DNA of 64,000 bases from a virus: positions 1 through 64,000 of IMG/VR virus record IMGVR_UViG_3300042563_002923. One strand, written 5' to 3'. The translations under genes and the position numbers were made by a program. The notes below the pieces were generated by a model. It was not told the origin of the DNA, did no database searches, and saw only the letters and a list, made by a program, of their open reading frames with translations. Shown here one piece after another: positions 29,349 to 38,956 of the stretch (positions are counted from its first letter, which is position 1; each line of letters opens with the position of its first letter).

Positions 29349-31120
29349 GTAGAATAAGAGAAAAATTATCTAAAATATTTGCAGCACAAATACCCGAGTT
29401 TATTCGGGTAGGCGAATATGATGTTATAAACGTACAACCAATATCAACAACTGCGTCGTCAAAAATTGTTACGGTTGGAGATACTAATGATATTATTGCT
29501 GGTGATAGATTGCAACACCCAGCAATTACAAATACAGTATTTGTAACTAAAGTATTATCAACTACGCAAGTTGAAGTGAGTAATGCGATAGTTGTTACGC
29601 TATCTAATCAAATTGCAAAATTTGTTAGAGCTGATTCAACATCTACATTTGTAAAATTTTTAGAGGCGTATTATAAATTTTTAGAACAAGATAAAGGTGC
29701 GCAAGAAGTATTACAAAATGCAAGAAAATATGGAGATAGTGATTATACGTCCGATGATTTAATTGAACAGTTCTTTGTAAACTATGGCAATGATATTCCA
29801 CGAAACATTGTTACAGACAAACGCACGTTTATTAAACATTTTAGAGACATTTATAAAACTAAAGGTACAGAAGAAGCATATAAATTGCTTTTTCGTGCAA
29901 TGTTTAACTCTAAGGCGGAATTTTACTATCCTAGCGAATCGGTACTAAAACCTTCCGATGGAGTATGGAGAAAAGATAGAACCATAAAAGTAATCCCTGG
30001 CCAACTAGGATCAGGCAATCCTTTTGATTTTAAAAATACTAAGATTACCGGCCAAACATCTAAAGCAACCGCGGTGGTGAATAATGTTTTACGGTTGTTT
30101 GAGGGCGTTGTAGAAATTTATGAATTACATCTTGAAAATATAAAAGGAACGTTTGTCAGAGAAGATATTGTAGGTACAAAATTAATAGATTTAAATTCTT
30201 CTCTGGTTACTATCACCGCAAGAACTGTCCCGCAATTATCCAAAATTGAAATTATTGATGGTGTAGCTGGATATGAAGTAGGAACAGTTATAAATGTGGA
30301 TGGCGGCGGCATTTGCAAAATAGAATCGGTTGATGCTTCGGGAAAAATTAAAAGTGTTAAGGTTATTGCTTCTAAAGTATATCCTGTTTTAAGCTCCGAA
30401 GCTTCGGCACAAGGGTATAATCCTGCCCCTATAACATCTCCGACGCCTACATCTATTACATCTGGTAATGTACTTTTGTTAAACGGAGTTGGATCGTACA
30501 CATCGATTTTTCCGCATGGGTTAACTAAAGGTAATTATGCAAATATCTATTTTGCGTCTTTACCAAATATTTTAGAAAAAGAGTTATCTGTTAAATATGT
30601 GTTAGACAGTAAACGATTTACGTTTGATTATTCCACGCCTGAGATAAATCCTTCAATTGAAATTGAATTAAAAGCTAACATACGATATACTCAACCGGCA
30701 AATTTATTCGCCAACATAAACATTCTAAAAGAATCTACCGGATATTGGTTAAATAATAAAGGTAAACTATCAGAATTAGTATATATTCACGGACCAGCTG
30801 TAAATAGCACTGATCGTAGTAAATTATTTTATCAACCATATTCATATGTTGTAAAAAGCGATATTTCAATTGCGGAATGGGATAAAACAGCCTCACAACT
30901 AGTTCATCCAGCAGGAACAGAAGTTTTTGGCGAAATTGATATAAACAACGAAATATCTAGTAATTCTAAATCAACAGGGCAGTCTGAAGTTTGGGATTAC
31001 TTTGGTATCACATCAGATTCTAATGTAATACTTGCAAGTTTAACAACATATTCGAATAGCAGAGTAACTAATTTAAAAGTTACTACAGATATGCTTTATG
31101 TTATATTTAATTATCTGTAA
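29345..31120 (+). CDS. gp7: Baseplate wedge protein, gp7-like
   Basis: 591 aa; much shorter than T4 gp7 (1032 aa), but the place between gp6 and gp8 and the N-terminal block FVKFLEAYYKFLEQDKGAQE, then FIKHFRDIYKTKGTEEAYKL, are those of the marine T4-like counterpart. The first 110 residues include beta-rich repeats; the helical bundle follows at about 105-205. No enzymatic motif is seen. The gp7 assignment is by gene order. Confidence 0.65.
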   Translation: MSRIREKLSKIFAAQIPEFIRVGEYDVINVQPISTTASSKIVTVGDTNDIIAGDRLQHPAITNTVFVTKVLSTTQVEVSNAIVVTLSNQIAKFVRADSTSTFVKFLEAYYKFLEQDKGAQEVLQNARKYGDSDYTSDDLIEQFFVNYGNDIPRNIVTDKRTFIKHFRDIYKTKGTEEAYKLLFRAMFNSKAEFYYPSESVLKPSDGVWRKDRTIKVIPGQLGSGNPFDFKNTKITGQTSKATAVVNNVLRLFEGVVEIYELHLENIKGTFVREDIVGTKLIDLNSSLVTITARTVPQLSKIEIIDGVAGYEVGTVINVDGGGICKIESVDASGKIKSVKVIASKVYPVLSSEASAQGYNPAPITSPTPTSITSGNVLLLNGVGSYTSIFPHGLTKGNYANIYFASLPNILEKELSVKYVLDSKRFTFDYSTPEINPSIEIELKANIRYTQPANLFANINILKESTGYWLNNKGKLSELVYIHGPAVNSTDRSKLFYQPYSYVVKSDISIAEWDKTASQLVHPAGTEVFGEIDINNEISSNSKSTGQSEVWDYFGITSDSNVILASLTTYSNSRVTNLKVTTDMLYVIFNYL

Positions 31121-31148
31121 TAAATAATAAAAGACACAGGATATTTTA

Positions 31149-32447
31149 ATGGCACAGATTGTTACAAACAATTTTAGTATACAAAACGCAGTAAATTTTG
31201 CAAGTAGTTATACTAGTAATTACTATTTAATTATTGGCCGTCCACAAGCATGGCCAACTGAACCCACACCTACCAATCCAGTAAATACGTTAAACCAAGA
31301 ATATATTTACTGGGCAGATTCTGTAGCAGCAAAAAGAATTGTGGGTTCGGATGTAAAATTAGTAATTAAAAGAAATGATTATACAATAGGTGTTGTATAT
31401 ACTCAGTATGACAATACGCAAGAAACTTTATTGGATAGTAATTTTTACGTTTTAACAAATCCCGATTATAACGTATACAAATGTATTTCTAATAATTTTG
31501 GTGCAGTATCAACCGTGCAACCTTCTGGGAGAACCAATTCTATATTTCAAACAGCAGATGGTTACAGATGGAAATATATGTATTCATTAACAGATTCGGA
31601 TATATTAAAATTTCTAACAGCTAATTACATGGCAATTAATGTAAATGCAGATGTTGTAGATACTGCAATTCCTGGAACTATTGATAATATTGTTGTGGCA
31701 AATCAAGGAATTGGTTATTCCGGGTTTGCATCATTTGCAATAAAAGGAAAAGGAACCGGAGCGTCAATTTCATCATATACTTTAAATTCTTCCAACAGTA
31801 TTACATCTATTTCAATTAACACAAATGAAACAGGTACTAATTATAAGATTGCTAATGTTAGTATAACAGATTCAACCGGAACAAACGCTTCAGCATATGC
31901 TATAGTTAGCCCAATAAACGGCCACGGATCAGACCCATTATATGAATTGGGGGCTAAATATGTGATGATAAATAGTAGGTTGGATTATGCTGAAGGCGGC
32001 GGAGATTTTCCGGTTGTTAATGATTATAGAAGAATTACAGTTATATCAAATCCAATTTCTGTTGCTACAGGGAATGTTGCAACAGAAATTACTTTAGATG
32101 CAACATATACATTAAATGTAACGGGTGCAACTGGAACATTTTCGTTAGATGAATTAATTACCGGGGATACTAGCAAAGCATCTGCGTTAATTGTAAGCGC
32201 AAATGTGGTTGGATCAAATGTAGCGATTCGATATATAACCCCTGAAAACTTATATTCGGGCGCTGTAGATTTTACTGTAGGTGAAATTTTGCGCGGAGGC
32301 ACATCTCTTGCAACCGGAAATATTGCATCTATAGTGGCGCCCGAAATACAACACAATACCGGCAAAGCTTTGTATGTTGAAAATCGTAGTAAAATAACAA
32401 GACAATCTGACCAGGCAGAAAATATTCACATAGTTATAGAATTTTAA
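31149..32447 (+). CDS. gp8: Baseplate wedge protein gp8
   Basis: 432 aa; T4 gp8 is 334 aa. YYLIIGRPQAWPTEPTPTNP, YTQYDNTQETLLDSNFYVLT and RTNSIFQTADGYRWKYMYSL with TDSDILKF are the typical N-terminal blocks. The C-terminal third adds Gly/Thr-rich beta-strand repeats (ATGTFSLDELITGDTSKASA; GEILRGGTSLATGNIAS), an extension often seen in cyanophage gp8. AGGATATT serves as ribosome binding site. Confidence 0.88.
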   Translation: MAQIVTNNFSIQNAVNFASSYTSNYYLIIGRPQAWPTEPTPTNPVNTLNQEYIYWADSVAAKRIVGSDVKLVIKRNDYTIGVVYTQYDNTQETLLDSNFYVLTNPDYNVYKCISNNFGAVSTVQPSGRTNSIFQTADGYRWKYMYSLTDSDILKFLTANYMAINVNADVVDTAIPGTIDNIVVANQGIGYSGFASFAIKGKGTGASISSYTLNSSNSITSISINTNETGTNYKIANVSITDSTGTNASAYAIVSPINGHGSDPLYELGAKYVMINSRLDYAEGGGDFPVVNDYRRITVISNPISVATGNVATEITLDATYTLNVTGATGTFSLDELITGDTSKASALIVSANVVGSNVAIRYITPENLYSGAVDFTVGEILRGGTSLATGNIASIVAPEIQHNTGKALYVENRSKITRQSDQAENIHIVIEF

Positions 32448-32463
32448 TTCTAGGATATAAAAA

Positions 32464-35400
32464 ATGATTATAAATTTAACAACTTCTCCGTATTATGACG
32501 ATTTTGATCCTCAAAAGAATTTTTATAGAATTCTTTTTAAGCCTGGCGTGCCTGTTCAAGCAAGAGAATTAACTCAGCTTCAAACTATCCTACAGAATCA
32601 AATTAAGTCGTTTGCCAGTCACATTTTTGTTGACGGCACACGGGCATCAAAAGAAAATCCAAGTGCTTTAGCAATAACAAATAATCAACACAAATCTCTT
32701 AAATTAACAGGTATGAGTGTTGCGAATATTAATACTTATTTGGGAACGTATGTAACCGGCGCAACATCTAATACTTTTGGAAAAGTTGAATTTGTATTTA
32801 ATGCAGACACCCCTACAATTGGTGATCCGCATACGGTAGTGTTTAGACCATCAAAAGGTAACGGTGAATTTATATCAGGAGAAACTGTATATTTTTATTC
32901 CGATATCGATTCTGCGCAAATAAAATCCAACATATATGTTGGTACAGAAACATTAGTCGAAGATATTGATATTTCGATTACAGGTACAACAGAGCAATAT
33001 TCTGAAAAAATTACATCTATAACGGCATCTACCAATTTAAAGGTGGGAGATCAATTATATGCAGTTGATGGATTTGGTGTTTCTCCTTTGTATGTAATCG
33101 AGGTGTTATCTGCAACATCTGTTAGACTAAATGATAACTTAGCAACAACCGGAACAGGTATATCCTTACAGTTTAAGCGAAAAGGGTCCAGTGCAACTGC
33201 TGTACTAAGTGCATCTTCTGGAATTTATTATAAAAAAGGATTTTTTATAAATGTAGAATCTCAAGCAATTGTTCCGCAAAAATACGCACCATACCCCGAC
33301 AAAAAAGCTGTCATTTATAGGTATACGGAATCTACAGTAAATTATAATGATGATTCCAGTTTACTAGATCCCGCATTTGGTAGCTCTAATTATCTTGCAC
33401 CCGGTGCAGATAGATTAAAAGTTACATTAACCTTGGATACAGTAGATTTAGATGCAGATTTTAAAGCGGATGTTACAGATGATTATGTAGCAATTGCAAA
33501 ATTTATTGATGGAAAAAATATATTAAACTATTCTGCGGTTGATACTACATACTCCGCACTTTCAGATAAGCTTGCTGAAAGAACATATGACGAATCCGGA
33601 AACTATAGTATAGAACCATTTAGATTATCATCTGCGGGTTCAACGAGTTCAGGTGAAGATAATAGATTTTTTATCAGTAAAGGAAAAGCTTACATAGGTG
33701 GTTATGAAATTAAAACATCTGACAAAACAGAATTAATTGTTCCAAAAGCAAGAGATTTTGAAACAATAGTAGAAACAGATGTTAACACTTATTTTGGTAG
33801 ATATGTATTAATAAATTCTCCAAAATATGGGCTATTTGACCCCGAAACCTTTACACTAAGAGATTATTGGGAAGCCCATAATACAACAAATACTGCTGCC
33901 ATGAGTTCGAATACTCGGGTAGGATATATTTCACCTAAATTCTTAAAATATGAATCAGGCTCAAATACTACAGCTGTGTATAGATTTTATTGGTTTAACT
34001 TTGAACAAACAAGTACTACTTCAAATGCTACTTCTATACGTTCAATCATAAGTGTCGGCAATGATTATTCTAATATTGAAGGAAACTACGGTACATACGC
34101 AAATCCGCTTTTCTTCGCAAACATTGCTGCGAATGCGGGCGGGTTAGAACCAATATCTAACAATCTTGTTATTTTTGAATCAACACAAAACAGCAGGTAT
34201 GTATTTCCTATTAATAATTCTTATGTTAAAGATGTTACCAATATAAACACCGTTTATACGAAATTATATTCCAATGTACAAATGACCAACGGAGTTGCGT
34301 CTATTACAACATCTTCGCCTAATAAATTTGTGGGTAGTGCAGGTGATTCTCTAACAAAATATTATTCTCAACAATATTATACTATTATAGTTAAGAAAAA
34401 AGAAGATACGACTACAGGTAATCCAAATTACTTCACGGGCGCGTATGTGGATTCTTCAACTGTGACATTAGATTTAGATTTGAATAAAACTAATATGACT
34501 ATTACGCATGCTAATAGTTTAGTTGCTGCCAAATTAGACATTATCGCAACTTTGCAAACTAATGAAGAAACAATAAGAACAAAAACGTTGGAACAAAATT
34601 GGCCGGTTGTTACTGATATTAATTCAAACGACTGGATTACTTTGTTTTATCCAGATATAACGGCATTAAAAAATGTTTATAAGATTGATTCTGGTACAAA
34701 TTTTCACGGAAAATATCTTAATGCAAATACATATAGCGCGGGAAAATATGTTTCGTATGAAGACAGATTATATAAAGCGTTAGTAACTACAAACGAGGCA
34801 GTTAGTAATACAAATGCGTGGTCAAAAGTAAGTCCCCAATCATTGTTATTATATACTTTAGATGATGGGCAACGAGACTTTGTGTATGATTGGGGTAGAA
34901 TAAAATTTCTAGGACAGAATGCTGCAAATGTTGGTAATGTGGTTGTTATTGTTGATTATTTTGAACACGGTGGAGGGACAGGACCATTTACAGTAAATTC
35001 ATATGCAAACACTCTATATGCTAAAATTCCAACCTATAGATCTCCTGAGGGTGCAGCAACATTTAATTTAAGAGATTGCTTGGACTTTAGACCAGCAAGA
35101 ATTAAATATCCTATAACCGGTTTTACATATAGAACAACTACCGTTTCTAGACCGGATCCACTGGCAGTTCCAGGGACACAGGTTGATTTACAATATTATT
35201 TGCCAAGAATTGACAGAGTATATGTGCAAACAACAGATGTTAAAGCCGATACAGCTAAACAAACTGGCAACAAATTTAGATTAGATTTGGGAACATCTTC
35301 AGTAACACCAAAAGCTCCTTTAGACAAATCTAATAGAACACAACAATTGATTGCCACAATTGTGTCTCCTCCATATACTGCGTCATCAAGCAGCGCCAAA

Positions 35401-36267
35401 GTAATACATACAAATTATAATAGATATACTATGAAAAGTATTGGTATTATTTCTTCAAGGTTAACTTCTTTGGAAAAACGAGTACAACGTCAAAGCATTG
35501 AAATTGCAGCATTAAACAATAAAGTATTTGATAGAGGCGGCATACAAGGTAATGTATTATATACTACAGGCATTTTTGTTGAAGATTTTAGCAATCATAA
35601 CGCAGCATTAATAACAAGTCCATACTTTACTGCAACAATTAATACTAATAAAAAAGAATGCAGACCTTCTTTTTCTGGCGCGCACCATAAATTATCTTTT
35701 ATAACAGATCCCGATGTTAGATATCGCGATGATTTAATTACCATGCTATATACTGAACAACAAATTACAGGACAAATTGTACCTACGGGGGTTCCTCAAA
35801 ACATTCAGGGAAATACCACAATAGTACAATCTACTCAAATTAATTCTAGCGGAACACTACAGGGTGGCGGCAAGGCTGATTCATATCCTAACTCATTTTC
35901 GGGGTCTGGTGGGTTTGCAACGAATGCAGTTAGAAATCTTACTGTAAGAGAAACTACTGAGGAAGACAGTATTGATTATGCTGCTAGAGTTACCGAAATA
36001 GAAAACGATGTTGCTGCAACTGCAGCGCAAGCTGCGGTGACGAACGACGATACGGTAGTAAGTGTCTCTGCTGACGTTCTCAATTCTCATCATGACCGCG
36101 GGGAAAATCAGGGCAACGCGCCCCAAAATGGGTTAGATCAATCAAGTTTTGGAGTGTCGGACGATGGCGGCAGAGCTACACCGTTTGGTGGCGCAACTGG
36201 CATTGGCTACGGTGGCGGTGGCGGCAAACCAGGCGATGTGTTGTCTGATGCAATGATGGCTGTTTGA
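32464..36267 (+). CDS. Large virion/baseplate protein, DUF4815-like, 1267 aa
   Basis: The N-terminus (SPYYDDFDPQKNFYRILFKP, then GVPVQARELTQLQTILQNQI) is the start typical of DUF4815-type structural proteins of T4-like cyanophages, thought to connect baseplate and fibres. GKYVSYEDRLYKALVTTNEA, ending near WSKVSP, resembles a chitin/carbohydrate-binding type 5/12 module. FNLRDCLDFRPARI is a conserved block. The C-terminus is Gly/Ser/Asn-rich and disordered (FGGATGIGYGGGGGKPGD). It replaces the T4 gp9-gp12 set in gene order. Confidence 0.78.
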   Translation: MIINLTTSPYYDDFDPQKNFYRILFKPGVPVQARELTQLQTILQNQIKSFASHIFVDGTRASKENPSALAITNNQHKSLKLTGMSVANINTYLGTYVTGATSNTFGKVEFVFNADTPTIGDPHTVVFRPSKGNGEFISGETVYFYSDIDSAQIKSNIYVGTETLVEDIDISITGTTEQYSEKITSITASTNLKVGDQLYAVDGFGVSPLYVIEVLSATSVRLNDNLATTGTGISLQFKRKGSSATAVLSASSGIYYKKGFFINVESQAIVPQKYAPYPDKKAVIYRYTESTVNYNDDSSLLDPAFGSSNYLAPGADRLKVTLTLDTVDLDADFKADVTDDYVAIAKFIDGKNILNYSAVDTTYSALSDKLAERTYDESGNYSIEPFRLSSAGSTSSGEDNRFFISKGKAYIGGYEIKTSDKTELIVPKARDFETIVETDVNTYFGRYVLINSPKYGLFDPETFTLRDYWEAHNTTNTAAMSSNTRVGYISPKFLKYESGSNTTAVYRFYWFNFEQTSTTSNATSIRSIISVGNDYSNIEGNYGTYANPLFFANIAANAGGLEPISNNLVIFESTQNSRYVFPINNSYVKDVTNINTVYTKLYSNVQMTNGVASITTSSPNKFVGSAGDSLTKYYSQQYYTIIVKKKEDTTTGNPNYFTGAYVDSSTVTLDLDLNKTNMTITHANSLVAAKLDIIATLQTNEETIRTKTLEQNWPVVTDINSNDWITLFYPDITALKNVYKIDSGTNFHGKYLNANTYSAGKYVSYEDRLYKALVTTNEAVSNTNAWSKVSPQSLLLYTLDDGQRDFVYDWGRIKFLGQNAANVGNVVVIVDYFEHGGGTGPFTVNSYANTLYAKIPTYRSPEGAATFNLRDCLDFRPARIKYPITGFTYRTTTVSRPDPLAVPGTQVDLQYYLPRIDRVYVQTTDVKADTAKQTGNKFRLDLGTSSVTPKAPLDKSNRTQQLIATIVSPPYTASSSSAKVIHTNYNRYTMKSIGIISSRLTSLEKRVQRQSIEIAALNNKVFDRGGIQGNVLYTTGIFVEDFSNHNAALITSPYFTATINTNKKECRPSFSGAHHKLSFITDPDVRYRDDLITMLYTEQQITGQIVPTGVPQNIQGNTTIVQSTQINSSGTLQGGGKADSYPNSFSGSGGFATNAVRNLTVRETTEEDSIDYAARVTEIENDVAATAAQAAVTNDDTVVSVSADVLNSHHDRGENQGNAPQNGLDQSSFGVSDDGGRATPFGGATGIGYGGGGGKPGDVLSDAMMAV

Positions 36268-36307
36268 AATTTTGCAAAACTCGTAGAAATATTAAAGGAA
36301 TTAACAA

Positions 36308-36907
36308 ATGATACAACTTGATAATTTAAACGTGCAAGGCATGTCCAATGGCGCAATATCATTTTTTGGTAATGTTGTTCGAGATCTGCAAGTAACATAT
36401 GGTTCAAATGCACAAGGTTGGTTAAACGTTGTTAACGATTTAGATGACATTATATATGCAGATCATATAAGATCAGTGGGACTGGATACAACAGAAACAT
36501 TTTTATATCAATCATATTATATTGTAAATAACAGAAACGCATTTGTGGATAGATCAAATGTAGACTATCTAGAAGTGAGAGCAAACATAAATGTTTCTGA
36601 CGGAGTAATTGCACCTCATTATGGCGTATTAATTTATCCAAAAAGTTTTTCCGGAAATGTTACCGCAAACGCAATTGCTCTTCAAAATTTTATATCACAA
36701 ACACTTGATAATAACAATACATATATTGCAGCAAACGTAGTTTCATCAAAACAATATTCGATAGATAATGGATTTGTAAGTGATTACGCATCAATTGATA
36801 GTACTAGTTTTGATACTGCAGGTATTGTTCCTCAATTACAAGATGCAGGTGAAGCAAAATTGGCTTTACTTAAAACAGCGTTAGTAAATAGTAGATTTAT
36901 AGAGTAA
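36308..36907 (+). CDS. Structural protein of the tail region, 199 aa
   Basis: A beta-rich, Asn/Ser-rich acidic protein (MSNGAISFFGNVVRDLQVTY; FVDRSNVDYLEVRANINV) with no recognised domain. Composition and position between two large virion proteins indicate a tail or fibre component. AAAGGAATTAAC gives the ribosome binding site. The start at 36308 is well supported by spacing. Confidence 0.65.
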   Translation: MIQLDNLNVQGMSNGAISFFGNVVRDLQVTYGSNAQGWLNVVNDLDDIIYADHIRSVGLDTTETFLYQSYYIVNNRNAFVDRSNVDYLEVRANINVSDGVIAPHYGVLIYPKSFSGNVTANAIALQNFISQTLDNNNTYIAANVVSSKQYSIDNGFVSDYASIDSTSFDTAGIVPQLQDAGEAKLALLKTALVNSRFIE

Positions 36908-36918
36908 GGGTCAACAAA

Positions 36919-38736
36919 ATGAGTGCTTTAAGTAGTTATACACGAGGTGGCGTTAATGGTGTTTACAATTTTACAATTACGGGTGCACCACCATACACAT
37001 CATTAAAAACATTTATAAATGGATTAGATTATAGCAAGTTAGTTACTCCTGATCCTATTCCAGGGCAAGATAATGATGTCTTATATTTTTCAGGAGACCC
37101 TTTAATAACTAACGCCGAAGGATATGTTTCGGGTAAAATAATTATCGCAAGAACATATTCATTAGTAATTGACGGCCAAGTAAATGTATCTTTTATTGAT
37201 TCAGGCCAAAGTAGCGGTGGCGAGGACTCTGTTAGTACAATCGTTGCAAGATTTGCAATTACAGGGGTATCTTCACTCCCGGATACATCTGTAGATAGTA
37301 CACGAAGTAGTACAGTAATTACTTCAACCACTTCATCCGTTGCTGAAACAAATGTTGCGGATGCTGCAAAATTAGGGGGAGCGGTATCAATATTAACTCC
37401 GTTTACACAAACATTTTTTGTTGATGCAACAAAATATCCAAAAGGATTATTTTTATCATCGGTTAATTTATGGTTTGCCACAAAAGATAGTAAGGCTCCG
37501 GTATCAATAGAATTAAGAAAAGTTATCGGCGGCGTTCCTTCATCAAACGAAATTATACCGGGATCGGTTTGTGTGGTGCCGGCGGCCGCAGTAAATGTCC
37601 CTGCAAATGCTTTAATAACTACATCATTAGCTGCTCAGTCTTCATATACATCATTCCCGGTGCTTTCAAAATTACCACCGGGTGAGTATGGAATTTCCAT
37701 TTTAACAGATTCAAAGGATTATTCTATATATACTGCAATATTTGGAGAACCTGGGCCAGGAACGATGGGGCCTGCACAAAAAGAACCCTATATAGGGAAA
37801 TTATTTAAATCGCAAAATACTAATACTTGGTTGGAAGAAATAAATAAATGTTTATGTTTTTCAGTAAATAAAGCTGTTTTTGCAAAAGGAACTGCATTTT
37901 TTGAATTACAAAATGAAGCAATACCCGAAACAATTTACGATAGTGTTTTATTGGATGCTTTAACTACCGGCGAAGGTGAAGTAAGTGGTATTTCTTATTC
38001 AATTAATACGGTAAATGAACTATCATCTCCCGGAAATTTATCCGGTGCGGTTGCTATAAATCAAAATTCTTCTACAGTTTTAGATAGACGGAAAAAAGCA
38101 ATTGCAAAAGGGGATATAAAAATAGGAGTGACATTTACAAATGATTCTGCAGATGTATCTCCATTATTAGATAAATCTAGATTATCATTGTACACATTTG
38201 CTAACGAACTTAATAGTCCTTTTGACCAAGATACTCGAGATTCTGAGTTATTGCCAACAGGGGGAGTAGCACTTAGTAGATATATTAGTAAAGTTATTAC
38301 TCTTGCATCTGGATTTGATTCAACTGGTTTAGAAGTTAAATTGGATGTTAACAGGAAATATGGCACAGATATAGACGTTTTCTGCAGAGTAAAAAGCGCG
38401 TTGGATATTAATACCGATAATAATATAGATAATTTGCCATGGAGAAGAATGCCATTGTATAATCAAAATGCCACAGTTACTGCTCCGGACAGTCTAGAGG
38501 GCAAAAAGTCTTATGCAGGGTATTCGGAAGACTTTTTTACAGAAGTATATAAGATTTTGGAAACAGATTCTGAAACAACAACCGGCTTTGCAAATCTAGA
38601 ATATGAAACGTTGGTAGGTGAGACAATAACAACATTTAAAGATTTTAATAAGTTTCAGATTAAAGTTGTATTCTATTCTCATGATAAAACAGTTGTACCT
38701 AAAATTAGAAATTTAATAGCAACATCGGTGATATAA
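36919..38736 (+). CDS. Large virion structural protein, 605 aa
   Basis: Ser/Thr/Val-rich and beta-rich. VSILTPFTQTFFVDATKYPK with GLFLSSVNLWFATKDSKAPV (about residues 155-195) is a block typical of the long tail/baseplate-periphery proteins of marine T4-like phages. The C-terminal part has VNRKYGTDIDVFCRVKSAL, then LPWRRMPLYNQNATV and FKDFNKFQIKVVFYSHDKT. No enzymatic motif is recognised. The start follows GGGTCAAC. Probably part of the fibre attachment apparatus. Confidence 0.7.
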   Translation: MSALSSYTRGGVNGVYNFTITGAPPYTSLKTFINGLDYSKLVTPDPIPGQDNDVLYFSGDPLITNAEGYVSGKIIIARTYSLVIDGQVNVSFIDSGQSSGGEDSVSTIVARFAITGVSSLPDTSVDSTRSSTVITSTTSSVAETNVADAAKLGGAVSILTPFTQTFFVDATKYPKGLFLSSVNLWFATKDSKAPVSIELRKVIGGVPSSNEIIPGSVCVVPAAAVNVPANALITTSLAAQSSYTSFPVLSKLPPGEYGISILTDSKDYSIYTAIFGEPGPGTMGPAQKEPYIGKLFKSQNTNTWLEEINKCLCFSVNKAVFAKGTAFFELQNEAIPETIYDSVLLDALTTGEGEVSGISYSINTVNELSSPGNLSGAVAINQNSSTVLDRRKKAIAKGDIKIGVTFTNDSADVSPLLDKSRLSLYTFANELNSPFDQDTRDSELLPTGGVALSRYISKVITLASGFDSTGLEVKLDVNRKYGTDIDVFCRVKSALDINTDNNIDNLPWRRMPLYNQNATVTAPDSLEGKKSYAGYSEDFFTEVYKILETDSETTTGFANLEYETLVGETITTFKDFNKFQIKVVFYSHDKTVVPKIRNLIATSVI

Positions 38737-38737
38737 A

Positions 38738-38956
38738 ATGTATGTAAAAATAGAAGATGAAAATAGATTTGTAAAGAATGTTAGAAATAAAGCATTGGTT
38801 AACATTGATGTGGTTGGATTAAAAGAGTATAAAAATAAAAAAGAGTTAACTCGTCAGGTAACTGATATCTCAGGTGAAATAAATAATATGAAATCCGAAA
38901 TGTCTGAGATAAAATCTCTTTTGCAACAATTAGTAAAACAGAATTTGGAAAAATAA
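38738..38956 (+). CDS. Small coiled-coil protein, 72 aa
   Basis: An N-terminal beta-like segment (VKIEDENRFVKNVRNKA) is followed by a predicted coiled coil from about residue 40 to the end (VTDISGEINNMKSEMSEIKS). It is packed 1 nt after the previous stop and 0 nt before the tail fibre start. It is likely a minor virion component or a fibre chaperone/trimeriser; no family is recognised. Confidence 0.65.
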   Translation: MYVKIEDENRFVKNVRNKALVNIDVVGLKEYKNKKELTRQVTDISGEINNMKSEMSEIKSLLQQLVKQNLEK